From: Aureispira sp963837355
GTDB taxonomy: Bacteria; Bacteroidota; Bacteroidia; Chitinophagales; Saprospiraceae
Direction of reading: 5' to 3'
Assembly (NCBI GenBank): GCA_963837355.1
Contig: CAWIMY010000001.1
Coordinates: forward strand, 62,001-126,000
DNA: 64,000 nucleotides
Within the stretch, counting starts at the first letter, position 1, and the number at the start of each line of letters is the position of its first letter. Positions 17,517 to 26,660 of the stretch are shown here, in pieces. A program made the position numbers and the translations under genes. The notes below the pieces were generated by a model, which was not told the origin of the DNA, searched no databases, and worked only from the letters and a program-made list of their open reading frames with translations.

Positions 17517-19814
17517 TTATTCATCTCCTAACCACTCCCAAACCAAATCCAAAATCCGCCCAGCCCTTTTCTCCACAAAAGCCTGATCCCAAGTCCCATC
17601 AACCCCCAACTGCACCAACGGCTCAATATGACGTTTGTAACTAGAAGATTGTAACAACTCCAAAGTTTTAGGACTAAGCTCCACCCCGTGGTGTTCGGCA
17701 GTAGTTTTGAGTGCTGTTTGATCATCCAAGTCGCTTTCACTAAGGTATTTGTAATAAAAATACTTAGATTTCCAGCCTTTGTTGCTTACGGAGCTATTTA
17801 TTTCCGTTGGTAAGAGGGTTAGGTTACCAATAGATTGATACCATTCATCTTTAGTATAGAGTGATTCGTCCCACTCTCTCGTCCCATTTCTAGGAGCAAC
17901 ATGCTCGATGGACTTTAAGTCTTCAGAGTCCCACTGTTTGGCTGTTAAGTAAGGGGATACACCTACCTTTCCTGCTTTCATTAAACCAATGTGGTCAAGG
18001 TCAGTAATAGTATCATGGGCACTAATAAATAACGCCAACTTACAGACGGAGCGCGCTTTGTCATAACGCAAGCGTAAGAGCGCCCGTTCTTTCCAAGAAG
18101 TTTTATTGACAATATCTTTTTCCAGCAAAACCTCTTGGAAATAATCTGCCAGCAAATCTACATTTAGTACAGGATGATCCCGCCAAGAGTTGGCTAGTTC
18201 GGTTTTACCATCCTTTCCTTCTGGTCGCTTTATAAACGTTCTGTATTGTACATCCAGCCCTGCATTAGAGTGGGAAGAGCGCCATTGTGTGTAAAAGCGA
18301 GCCACTAATTTGGTGGCTGTTACAAATTTATCTACAGCTTGTGGACGGTCTCTCAAAATATCAGCATACAACCGCCCCAGAATAATGATAGACATTTTGT
18401 GGTTGGACTCCTTCAAATAACGGAGAAGTAAGGACGCTAGTTCTGCTTCTGGATGGCCTTTTAGCATTGGAATAACGCTGCCATCATCTCCTTTATAATC
18501 TAGCCAAACGTTCTTATAAAAAGAGGCATAGTCTCCAAAGAAATTTATGAACGCTTGTTTCTCTTCATCCGTTTGGCAAACATTGTTATAAGTTTCGGTC
18601 AACCACTTTCGTTGTTGGCTAAAATGGCTGTTTAGTTTTTTACCCTCAACAGTCAGTGCAAAAGAGGTTAAGAATTCTTTTGTTAGGCTACTCTTACGAT
18701 TAGCACTTTTAGTATCTTCAAATAAGGCATCTACCTTTTCTATGCTCTCTTCTGCTTTCGAGCCTTTATAGCCCCGTTCCGAGTGTTTGGCCACATAATT
18801 AACAACGTTTGGTTTGAATGTTTCAATTGCTGTGAGCGGGGTGCCAGTAGCATTTAACGACTGAAACATATCGAAGGCCCAATCTTCATTCATGGGTTGG
18901 ATAATGGTGAAGCAACAGCGTTCTAACAAGTAATGAGCTACAGCAAACAGCTGCACTAAGGAAGAAAGTTGATAGCTCATTGTTTTACTAGAACTATAGT
19001 CCTTTGTGCGTACAACATCTTCTAAATCCTTTCTCTCATACTGCCAAATATTGTCTTGATTGATACCGTTTAGAATATCAACCGCAGTAATGAACTCATC
19101 GTCTTCTTTGATATGTGCCTGTAAAACTGTCTTTTTTATCCATTCATTAATGCGCTTAAGATTGCGTCCAGTTCTACTTGTTTTACCAAATACAGGCAAT
19201 GTATCTGCTTTACAAGAATCATCTATATACTCTATGAATTGAGCTAAGTAGTTCGCAACATCAGATTTGTAGCTAGCATGAAGTTCTCCATCTTTGGTCC
19301 ATTGGTCTTTGTCTCCCCTGATAATTTTGGGTTTACGTTTCGGCTTTCCCCGCAAGTTTAAAGAGAAAACATCTATTATTTTTTCGTACCAGTCATCACA
19401 GGCCTCCCTTACTGCATCTTTAACCGCTTGATTATCGGATGCATTAATTGTTTTCTGTAATTCTTTGATATGATGGTAAAGAAGTGTAGAGAATAAGGCA
19501 ATAGTTGATAGTCTTTGTTGACCATCTATAATATTGACAATTAAGGAAGGTAATCCTGCTGGATCTATAGGGTAAATAGATCTACTATCATTCACTTTTA
19601 CAGAAATGACTGTACCTAAAAATCGTATCTCATCTTTGTTCTCTGTTATAGACATAATGCCTTGGGAAACATCGTCTAGCAACTGCTCAATGTTGTCTTT
19701 ATCCCAGCTATACTCGCGCTGATATAAGGGAATATATAAACCTACTCCAGGCTTCTGGTAGAAACCGTGGACATTCAGCGTTTCAGGATTAAACGCCTTA
19801 TCAATTTGTAACAT
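17517..19814 (-). CDS. sspE: SspE-like DUF262/DUF1524 restriction nuclease
   Basis: A 765-residue protein. The N-terminal DUF262 domain shows YQREYSW at 31-37 and the DGQQR motif at 97-101, which binds nucleotide and is required for hydrolysis in this family. The C-terminal DUF1524 domain is an HNH nuclease: His638 in SIEHVAP, Asn664 in SIGNLTLLP, and a downstream NK. SspE senses phosphorothioate DNA and destroys phage DNA that lacks it; GmrSD-type enzymes share this domain pair but attack glucosylated DNA. Presence opposite an SspBCD set favours SspE. It is the first gene of a leftward operon with the GHKL/receiver module, and its own promoter should lie within 19815-20000. Confidence 0.8.
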   Translation of the reverse strand: MLQIDKAFNPETLNVHGFYQKPGVGLYIPLYQREYSWDKDNIEQLLDDVSQGIMSITENKDEIRFLGTVISVKVNDSRSIYPIDPAGLPSLIVNIIDGQQRLSTIALFSTLLYHHIKELQKTINASDNQAVKDAVREACDDWYEKIIDVFSLNLRGKPKRKPKIIRGDKDQWTKDGELHASYKSDVANYLAQFIEYIDDSCKADTLPVFGKTSRTGRNLKRINEWIKKTVLQAHIKEDDEFITAVDILNGINQDNIWQYERKDLEDVVRTKDYSSSKTMSYQLSSLVQLFAVAHYLLERCCFTIIQPMNEDWAFDMFQSLNATGTPLTAIETFKPNVVNYVAKHSERGYKGSKAEESIEKVDALFEDTKSANRKSSLTKEFLTSFALTVEGKKLNSHFSQQRKWLTETYNNVCQTDEEKQAFINFFGDYASFYKNVWLDYKGDDGSVIPMLKGHPEAELASLLLRYLKESNHKMSIIILGRLYADILRDRPQAVDKFVTATKLVARFYTQWRSSHSNAGLDVQYRTFIKRPEGKDGKTELANSWRDHPVLNVDLLADYFQEVLLEKDIVNKTSWKERALLRLRYDKARSVCKLALFISAHDTITDLDHIGLMKAGKVGVSPYLTAKQWDSEDLKSIEHVAPRNGTREWDESLYTKDEWYQSIGNLTLLPTEINSSVSNKGWKSKYFYYKYLSESDLDDQTALKTTAEHHGVELSPKTLELLQSSSYKRHIEPLVQLGVDGTWDQAFVEKRAGRILDLVWEWLGDE

Positions 19815-19941
19815 GTTTGGGAGTGTTTATTCTAGTCTTATAGTTGTTTTGTCTAATAAAACTAGAAAAAAAAAGGCACATTCAAAGTATAAAAACCTAT
19901 TATTATCAAGAAAAACTAATTCTCATAATACTGTGTTCATT

Positions 19942-19964
19942 AAAAAAGGCCAACACTTCCTTTT
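19942..19964 (-). terminator. Weak terminator after the PorE-like gene
   Basis: AAAAGG (19944-19949) pairs with CCTTTT (19959-19964), and on the minus strand Ts follow. The stem is short. It would separate the PorE-like gene from the defence operon. Confidence 0.35.
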
Positions 19965-20002
19965 AAGAATGTTTCACCTCTAAAATAATACTTCTAAGAA
20001 TA

Positions 20003-21991
20003 TCATTCCCCCAAAACCAAAAACGTAGTCCGTCGATTCTCCTGATGCTCCGCATCCGTACACTCCGAACACTTACACAAATTGGCCAACAAACTCTCTC
20101 CGTAACCACGGGCCGTCAAGCGGGCAGGGTCGATGCCATTCTGAATGAGGTACTGCACGGCCGATTCGGCGCGGCGCTGCGAGAGCTTCTCGTTGTAAGC
20201 CGTGGCACCTTGGCAATCCGTGTGGGAGGAGAGCTGGATGTTGATGCTGGGGTTGCGTTTGAGCAAGTCTACCAGCGTATTGAGCGTTGGTTTGGCATCT
20301 TCGCGAATGAACGCCTTGTCTAAATCGTAGTAGATGTTAGGCAGGACAATTTCTTGATCGGTGAAGATTTTTTCTAGCATCAGCTCTTTGGAGAGCGTGG
20401 TATCGGGGTGCTGGGCGTTGAGGACGATGCCGACTGTGGACAGCGTGTCTAGCGTGATGAAATAGCCGGGTTTGCTGGCTTTGAAATAATAGACCGTGTT
20501 GGTGTCTAAGGTGGCGTAGAAGGTGCCGTCGATGTCGGAGCCTAGCGTGAAGGCCGTGTCTAGCGTGCTGATTTGTACCGAAGCGCCCATGAGGGGATTG
20601 TAACTGGCAATGCCGCTGTTGGGGTCGTCTTCGTCGTTAAAGATTTTTTCTTTGACTATGCCTTCTAAGTTGATGCGCAAGACCAACAGGGGCGTGTCGG
20701 GGAGGGTTGTGGTGTCCTCGACAGGGGGGAGGTAAGTGAAAGTGAAAATGTTGTCGCCTTTCTCCTTGGCGAGGCGTCTAGACGTGAAAAAGCCCGTTTT
20801 GCCGCCGTTCATGGTGGGGCGGATAATCATTCCAAAATCATCACTGCCCGAATTGAGCGGCGCTTCTAGGTTTTCGGGCTGCTGCCAGCGCTCGCCATAC
20901 TCAACCGCACGGAAAATATCCAATCCGCCCATGCCTTGATGCCCATCAGAGGCAAAATACAGCGTATCTTCCGTTTCTAAAAAGGGAAATACCTCGTTGC
21001 CTTGTGTATTGATTTTATTACCGAGGTTGATGGGCTTCGACCAAGTGGCGTCCGCGCCTTCGCCAACACGGCTTGACACGTATAAATCATAGCCGCCAAA
21101 ACCACCCGCTTTGTTGCAGGCAAAGTACAAACGCCGCCCGTCAGGCGATAGCGTTGGGTGGAGGTAGTTGTTGTCGTCTGGCCCCAAGTCAATGACTTTG
21201 GCGGGTGTCCAGTTCTCGCCTTGTTTTTGGCTCACCATAATGCGGCAATAATCAACGCGTATTTTTTCATCCGAACCGCATTCTGTAAAAAAGGCGATGG
21301 TTCTATCAGTATTAAAAGTAGGAGTGCCTTGGTGGAATTTATTATTAAAAGGTGCTTTAAATGGCTTGACGGTTTCTGCTACAAAATCCCATAAATATAA
21401 ATCAAAGAACGGTTGTCCTGTCCATTTGTACTTCTCGGTACCTTCGCTACTGGCGCGGTCAGAACTGACCAAAATACTGTTGTTGTCATAATAAACAGGG
21501 CTGAAATCATTCGCGCCATTGTTCAAGGCTACCGCTCCGACAGTATAAGGATTTTTGGCGGCGTTTTCTTTCCAGCGCTTGGCCATATCGCAGGCAATCA
21601 TTTGTTCTTGATAAAGACGCGGATCACCAGCATAGCGGCCAGCACTACGGTACGCTTGCTTGGCACCGTCGTAGTCCTCTAATTGCTGCAACATGCGGGC
21701 ATATTTGAGGTCGGTATCTTTTCCGTAGCGTTGTGTTTGCGCACGTTTGTACCAATCGGAGGCAGATTGAGGCTGCTGGGTGCGGCGGTAGGACTCGCCG
21801 AGCATGTAGGCAATAGAGCCTTTTTGGTTGCTGTCGTCGGCTTTCGCAAATTCCTTTTCGAGCATAGGAATGGCGACGCTAAATTGTTTGCGTGCAAAGG
21901 CTGTTTTGCCATCGCGAATGCGTTCGGTATAGGTGCAAGCTGTTAATTGTAATAAAAACAGAGCCGTTAGTATAACAAAAAGTCCTTTCAT
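20003..21991 (-). CDS. PorE-like OmpA lipoprotein (TPR, beta-propeller, CRD, OmpA_C)
   Basis: I start it at the ATG at 21991, because the preceding 14 codons are not signal-like, giving 662 residues. The signal peptide ends in LLQLTAC, so it is probably a lipoprotein. Domains in order: tetratricopeptide repeats (about 30-145), a PD40/WD40-like beta-propeller (about 175-410, with DGRRLYFACNKAGGFGGYDLY), a carboxypeptidase-regulatory-like beta-sandwich (about 460-540), and an OmpA C-terminal peptidoglycan-binding domain (NIYYDLDKAFIR onwards). This order is that of PorE, which anchors the T9SS to peptidoglycan. The OmpA domain carries an odd Cys cluster (CKCSEC). Bacteroidota keep several similar paralogues, so the exact identity is open. 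Confidence 0.7.
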   Translation of the reverse strand: MKGLFVILTALFLLQLTACTYTERIRDGKTAFARKQFSVAIPMLEKEFAKADDSNQKGSIAYMLGESYRRTQQPQSASDWYKRAQTQRYGKDTDLKYARMLQQLEDYDGAKQAYRSAGRYAGDPRLYQEQMIACDMAKRWKENAAKNPYTVGAVALNNGANDFSPVYYDNNSILVSSDRASSEGTEKYKWTGQPFFDLYLWDFVAETVKPFKAPFNNKFHQGTPTFNTDRTIAFFTECGSDEKIRVDYCRIMVSQKQGENWTPAKVIDLGPDDNNYLHPTLSPDGRRLYFACNKAGGFGGYDLYVSSRVGEGADATWSKPINLGNKINTQGNEVFPFLETEDTLYFASDGHQGMGGLDIFRAVEYGERWQQPENLEAPLNSGSDDFGMIIRPTMNGGKTGFFTSRRLAKEKGDNIFTFTYLPPVEDTTTLPDTPLLVLRINLEGIVKEKIFNDEDDPNSGIASYNPLMGASVQISTLDTAFTLGSDIDGTFYATLDTNTVYYFKASKPGYFITLDTLSTVGIVLNAQHPDTTLSKELMLEKIFTDQEIVLPNIYYDLDKAFIREDAKPTLNTLVDLLKRNPSINIQLSSHTDCQGATAYNEKLSQRRAESAVQYLIQNGIDPARLTARGYGESLLANLCKCSECTDAEHQENRRTTFLVLGE

Positions 21992-22080
21992 AGGGAGCGT
22001 TGTATTTCGTAAGCTGTGGTCTGCCGCGCGCACAACGGCATCATTAATTGGATAAGGTGGTGCAAAACAACCATCAAAAA

Positions 22081-23010
22081 TTACCCCATCTTACTGCGCT
22101 TAACCAAATAAGGCAATAAAATTTGGCGAAAGCCCTTATTAATATCGGCTTCTACAAAATCTATTTTGTATTGCAAACACTTCATTTGTAGCTCCTTTTT
22201 ATATTTCTGGACTTGTTCCACGTAAAATTCCTTCACTTGGTTGGATTGTACACGTACCTTTTCGCCCGATTCGATGTCTACAAAAACATAAGGACGGTTT
22301 TCAAACTCGAAATTGAGTTCGTAGCGCTCGTCTACTACATGGAATAAAATAACTTCGTGTTTGTTGTACTTTAAATGTTGTAAGGCCGAAAAAAGTTCTT
22401 CGCTTTTTTGCCCGTTCTCAAACATATCACTAAAAATAACTACTAGAGAACGCTTGTGGGTAGCTTCGGCAATTTTGTGCAAGGAGGGAGCAATGGAGGT
22501 CGTGCGGTCGCGGGTAGGATTGGCGATCAGCTGCTCTAGGTGCGCCATAATTAAGTTGTAATGGCGCGTACTGGATTTGGCGGGCGTGTGCTTGTCCAAG
22601 TCGGCGGCAAAAGTGCTGAGGCCAAACGCATCGCGCTGTTTTTTGAGCAAATTCATGAGCGTGGCAGCGGCTAGCGTGCTAAACAACAACTTGTTGACAT
22701 GTGGCGTGTTGCGCGTAGTGGGTGCCTCAGGAAAATACATCGAAGAAGAAGTGTCCATGACAATTTGACAACGTAAATTGGTTTCCTCTTCGTATTGCTT
22801 GATGTACAAACGATCGGTTCTAGCATAGACTTTCCAGTCAATATTCTTAATAGAATCCCCTGGGTTATAAATCCGATGTTCTGCAAATTCTACCGAAAAA
22901 CCATGAAAGGGACTCTTGTGCAAGCCAATAATAAAGCCTTCGACGACTTGCTTCGCCAACAATTCTAAATTACCTGTTTCGCGTACATCATACTCCTTCA
23001 AAATATTCAT
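22081..23010 (-). CDS. DUF58 domain protein
   Basis: A 309-residue soluble protein of the DUF58 family. Seen: the block DSIKNIDWKVYARTDRLYIKQYEEE, which marks the family (positions about 53-77), and the von-Willebrand-A-like metal site DTSSSM near residue 91, followed by a second acidic strand VVIFSDMFE. Family members are usually part of MoxR/BatA-type operons that help assemble or activate envelope complexes. Here no MoxR ATPase or BatA gene lies beside it; the neighbour downstream is the PorE-like gene and upstream is the DUF4836 gene, so the usual partners must be elsewhere. Function beyond the family is unknown. Confidence 0.85.
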   Translation of the reverse strand: MNILKEYDVRETGNLELLAKQVVEGFIIGLHKSPFHGFSVEFAEHRIYNPGDSIKNIDWKVYARTDRLYIKQYEEETNLRCQIVMDTSSSMYFPEAPTTRNTPHVNKLLFSTLAAATLMNLLKKQRDAFGLSTFAADLDKHTPAKSSTRHYNLIMAHLEQLIANPTRDRTTSIAPSLHKIAEATHKRSLVVIFSDMFENGQKSEELFSALQHLKYNKHEVILFHVVDERYELNFEFENRPYVFVDIESGEKVRVQSNQVKEFYVEQVQKYKKELQMKCLQYKIDFVEADINKGFRQILLPYLVKRSKMG

Positions 23011-23190
23011 ACTACCTACTGCTTTCTTTGTGAAATGCTCTAAAAACTGGGGCTAAGATGCCCATAAATTGGCAGAGCAGGAAATGACCGCTCGACTTTT
23101 GTACACCATCTTCCGTTAAGGTGTAGCATGGAATATACAACGATTTGTGGATTTGTTTAGTTGTGGTTGTGTTAAAGCCTCGTAGGGCAA

Positions 23191-23224
23191 CAAAAAAAGC
23201 GAATTGCCCTTGGGACAATTCGCT
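23191..23224 (-). terminator. Strong terminator after the DUF4836 gene
   Basis: On the minus strand AGCGAATTG and CAATTCGCT form a 9-bp stem (23198-23206 with 23216-23224), followed by seven Ts. It ends the DUF4836 transcript and lies within a spurious 82-codon frame. Confidence 0.85.
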
Positions 23225-23268
23225 GTAATGCTCTTGCAGTAGCCTTCCAGGAGAGGGCATAAGAGAAA

Positions 23269-24618
23269 TTATAGGCGTTTTACACCTTCTTCGTCTTCAC
23301 TGTCGTCTATTTCTTCGTATTCTTCCATAGGGGCTGAACCACTAGACTTGTTAACACCACTCATCAAGTTTTCTATGTTGTCCAACAAGAACTGTAGGGC
23401 ATTGGCATCTTGATCGCGCATACGGAAGTACAAGTTGGTTTTGACATCCTTGCCGCTGTAGTTGTCACTTTTAAATTCTACTCTACTAAAGACTTTTTCT
23501 AGCTCCATGATTTCGTTGGGCATGTTGTCTTCTTTATCGGCGTAGACTTTTTGAGCCACACGGCTAATTTGTCTGGCGTCCAACATACCATATTGGATGT
23601 AGTTAGACATTTCAGTCATACTAGCCAAAGGCAATTGCTTAGTAGCAGGTAATCCGTCGATATTCTTAGCAATTTGGTCGTCGTTGGTCATCATCATCAA
23701 CCCATCTTTGAGTACAATGTAAAGATCCATGCCCAAGTCTTTTTTAAATTCTGGAACCGTCCAAACCCCTTCTTGTGTTTTAATTAGGCCACCCATATTA
23801 ACACCCAAATCAATAAAATGCTGGAGGTTAGTTTTGTTGCCGTAGGTCATCATCATAGTCATGATGGGCATTACCTCTTCCACGGTTTCTGTTTCTTCTT
23901 CCCAGCTGTTGGATTCTTCGTTGTATTTGAAATCGGCTACTTCGCGATTCACTACGCGCATATCGGTCAAGGCAAAGGCAAAGTCGCCTGTAAATAGGCT
24001 GTAGATTTCTTCTTCATCCAAGAAAATATCTACAATGTCCATCATATTGATGGCAATGCGCGTCTCCTTGGTATCTTGTTTTTTGAGGACACGGTGAATT
24101 TCTGTACCATAAGCCATCATAAATCCTTTCAAATCTACGGAGCCACTGTACAAGCCCATCAAGTTGGTTTTGTCAATGTATTTAAAGAATTTTTTGTTAA
24201 GACCTTTTTTGTTGTAGCCCGCACTCATCACGCGCTGCATGTTTTCGTTGAGGGAGAACGATGTTTTTATTTCTGCTTCGCCCGCTCTGAAATAGCCTTG
24301 ACCAGACAAAATCATTTCATCGGTCAATTCGGCCAACGCATCGTACAAGCTGCGCATTTCTTTTGGGATCATGTCCGAATTAATCATGAACTTGCTGTAG
24401 TCCATCCAAAAACTCATATCGGCCGTTTTATCCAAAGAAAGTTGGAAATTTTTGTTGCCTTCTAAGGATTTCTTAGGATCTACTTTCGTCAAATCCATAG
24501 CGTGCTGGAGCAAGGCTTTGTTGCGGCGGGCGTTGAACTCCTCGCGGTCTTCAAAGAAATTGTAAGATAAGGTTGTTCCTGATAAAATAACACGCTGGCT
24601 ATTCCAAGTAACGACCAT
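23269..24618 (-). pseudogene. DUF4836 family protein, second part after a frameshift
   Basis: This 449-residue frame has no signal peptide, and its predicted start MVVTWNSQRV is internal: in DUF4836 proteins the phrase follows an AGxxxxLSNE segment. Reading the DNA upstream in this frame gives GPNSTVLSNE directly before it, which joins the end of the other frame. The residues contain the usual mix of short helices, the MTEMSNYIQYG block and an acidic C-terminus (EEYEEIDDSEDEEG). DUF4836 proteins are large exported proteins of Bacteroidota without known function. If the frameshift is real, both halves are dead; if it is an assembly error, one protein of about 610 residues exists. Confidence 0.6.
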
Positions 24619-25118
24619 TTCGTTGCTGAGTACCGTAGAGTTAGGCCCGCAATGATAATTTCCTTTTGGCGTTGGTCAGACATCATCCCATCCAAGAAAA
24701 TTTTGAACTTTTTGCTGTCGGTAATCGGCATGATTACGTTAATCATCATAGCGTTCATATCCGAAGGCTTGTACAACTCTTCACTGTTACTGGTTGGGCG
24801 CTGTCCCCACATGTAAACATCTTCGCGGACATTGATGCCTGCTTTGGTAGGATCAGACAATTGCTCGGCTACTTTTTTGACGCGTTCTTCCGTCGCTTCT
24901 CCACCCGCAAATTGAATCAACATAGGTGCGATGAGCTCATTGATTTTGTATTTATCTTTGGTTTCTTTGTTGAGCTTGTTGTAGGTCATGCCAGGGTGCA
25001 TATTAACCACAAAAACAACTTGTTCTTGGTCAATAAAACGCTGCATCGTAGACTGCTGGGCAAAAGCCGTAGACGTCCATAACAAGGCCAATAAGGCTAG
25101 TGCAAAATTCTTAATCAT
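24489..25118 (-). pseudogene. DUF4836 family protein, N-terminal part before the frameshift
   Basis: The frame begins with a clean signal peptide (LLWTSTAFA-QQS) and the DUF4836 start, including FVVNMHPGMTYNKLN and GINVREDVYMWG. The family resemblance stops after KEIIIAG; from there the last 45 residues are Ser/Thr-rich nonsense that overlaps the other frame. The break is in the GCGGGCC stretch (plus strand 24644-24650), where one missing base would restore the frame. The two frames together span 23269-25118 and end at the terminator at 23191. Confidence 0.6.
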
Positions 25119-25547
25119 TGTTGTGTTTTTTACGATAAAATCCTTGTGGGGATTTCTAAAAGTGTTGATAAAATAAAATGGAGAGTCAAGTGATTAGAAG
25201 CGGGATAATACGCGCTTCTATTACCTTAATGTTGCAAATGGTACTTTTGTGAACATTTCAACCGTTTTTTTTTCGCTCTCGTCAATTTTTAGCCCTTTTT
25301 TTGGACAAAAATCCTTTTATAGCTGAAAAGTTGCTTCAAAAAGAAAGCAAGGTTTTCTTATAGGCTTGTTAAAAAGTACAAAAATAAGGGGAATTAGGTT
25401 CCTATCCAACCACTTTTTTGACAAAGCAGGGCAGATAGAGGCAAGCAGCTGCAAAAAGATCCCGTAAAAAGGAGATTAAACCACCAGAGCTAAAAATAAG
25501 GTGCTATTTTGCAGCGCCTAGCTGTTTTTTTATTTTCTATTGTAATA
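25119..25547. other. Intergenic region without recognisable gene
   Basis: This space lies between the divergent DUF4836 and oxidoreductase genes. It is rich in A and T runs (for example 25266-25272 and 25304-25310). I see no gene, no hairpin of note and no clear TAnnTTTG element. Confidence 0.5.
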
Positions 25548-26579
25548 ATGACGATCATGCATCATCCCTTGCGAATAGCGGTTATTGGATTTGGTTATTG
25601 GGGCCCGAATTTAGTCCGCAATTTTGAAGCCCAACCCCATGCCCAAGTGACGGCTGTTGTCGATACGCGTTCCGAACGCCTGCAACAGTTGCAACAAACC
25701 TATCCGCACATCAGCGCTAGCACAGATGCGCTTGCCACAATCAACCATTCTTCGGTGGATGCTGTCGTCATTGCTACTCCCGTGTTTACGCATTTTGAAT
25801 TGGCGAAAGCTGCTTTAGAGGCAGGCAAGCACGTCCTTCTAGAAAAACCAATGGTGACGACCGTCAAAGAGGCCGATATACTAATAGAGTTAGCTACGCA
25901 AAAAGGCTTGACCTTGATGGTGGACCATACTTATTTATATACAGGTGCCGTCGAAATTATCAAAGAATACGTCGATCAAGGAAAAATTGGCAATTTGCAA
26001 TACATTGATTCTACGCGGATTAATTTGGGCTTGTTTCAGCCCGATGTCAACGTGTTGTGGGACTTAGCCCCGCACGATATTTCTATTCTCAATCACCTCA
26101 TTCCCGAAGCGCCCTACAGCGTGCAAGCGACGGGTATTTCGCATACCAACAACGGTATCGAAAACATCGCTTACCTCACCGTGAACTACGAGAGCAACCG
26201 CATTGCGCATTTTAATTGCTCTTGGACATCGCCTGTCAAAATCCGTAAGTTTTTGATTGGTGGCGACGAAAAAATGATCGTCTTTGACGATACCGAACCG
26301 ACGGAGAAAATTCGTATCTATGACACGCGCTACCACTATACGGAGCGGCGCAGTGACGAAGACAAACGCCGTGTCTTAGTCGATTATCGCGTTGGGGACA
26401 TTCACATTCCTAAAGTGCCATTGAAAGAAGCCTTGGCGGGCGTAGCAGCGGATTTTTTAGGCGCTATTCTGGAGCAGCGCGCTCCGTTGTCTAGTGCTTG
26501 GTCGGGGCGGCAAGTGGTGCAATTGTTGGAGGCTTCACAGGAATCTATCAAAAATGGCGGGAAGGAAATCATTGTATAA
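25548..26579 (+). CDS. Gfo/Idh/MocA family NAD(P)-dependent sugar oxidoreductase
   Basis: The start at the ATG 25548 removes an upstream hydrophobic TTG extension and gives 343 residues. The N-terminal Rossmann fold shows VIGFGYWGPN, and the family lysine is in LLEKPM (EKP motif). The C-terminal half is the usual beta-sheet dimer/substrate domain. WDLAPHDISI has the conserved His near the active site, as in dehydrogenases acting on nucleotide sugars (WlbA/WbpB type). It precedes two glycosyltransferase genes in the same direction, so a role in making an activated sugar for surface polysaccharide or glycoprotein is likely, though the actual substrate is not shown. Confidence 0.85.
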   Translation: MTIMHHPLRIAVIGFGYWGPNLVRNFEAQPHAQVTAVVDTRSERLQQLQQTYPHISASTDALATINHSSVDAVVIATPVFTHFELAKAALEAGKHVLLEKPMVTTVKEADILIELATQKGLTLMVDHTYLYTGAVEIIKEYVDQGKIGNLQYIDSTRINLGLFQPDVNVLWDLAPHDISILNHLIPEAPYSVQATGISHTNNGIENIAYLTVNYESNRIAHFNCSWTSPVKIRKFLIGGDEKMIVFDDTEPTEKIRIYDTRYHYTERRSDEDKRRVLVDYRVGDIHIPKVPLKEALAGVAADFLGAILEQRAPLSSAWSGRQVVQLLEASQESIKNGGKEIIV

Positions 26580-26646
26580 CGATGTTTTCTGCACAATAAA
26601 AACAGTTTTTGTCCAGCTAGAGTAGCGCCCTGCCTTTCAAAAATAC

Positions 26647-26654
26647 TATCTTTG
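26647..26654 (+). promoter_or_regulatory. TAnnTTTG element just before a glycosyltransferase start
   Basis: TATCTTTG fits the Bacteroidota -7 consensus and lies 6 bases before the ATG at 26661, so the transcript may start at or in the start codon (leaderless). No -33 TTG is evident. Confidence 0.35.
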
Positions 26655-26660
26655 GTTTTT

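Noticed and set aside
17517..19814. GmrSD-type type IV restriction enzyme
   Set aside because: Same domains, but the facing SspBCD-like trio makes SspE the better reading; only function tests could decide.
23012..23260. 82-codon minus-strand frame between the DUF58 and DUF4836 genes
   Set aside because: A strong terminator stem (23191-23224) lies inside it and the translation looks random.
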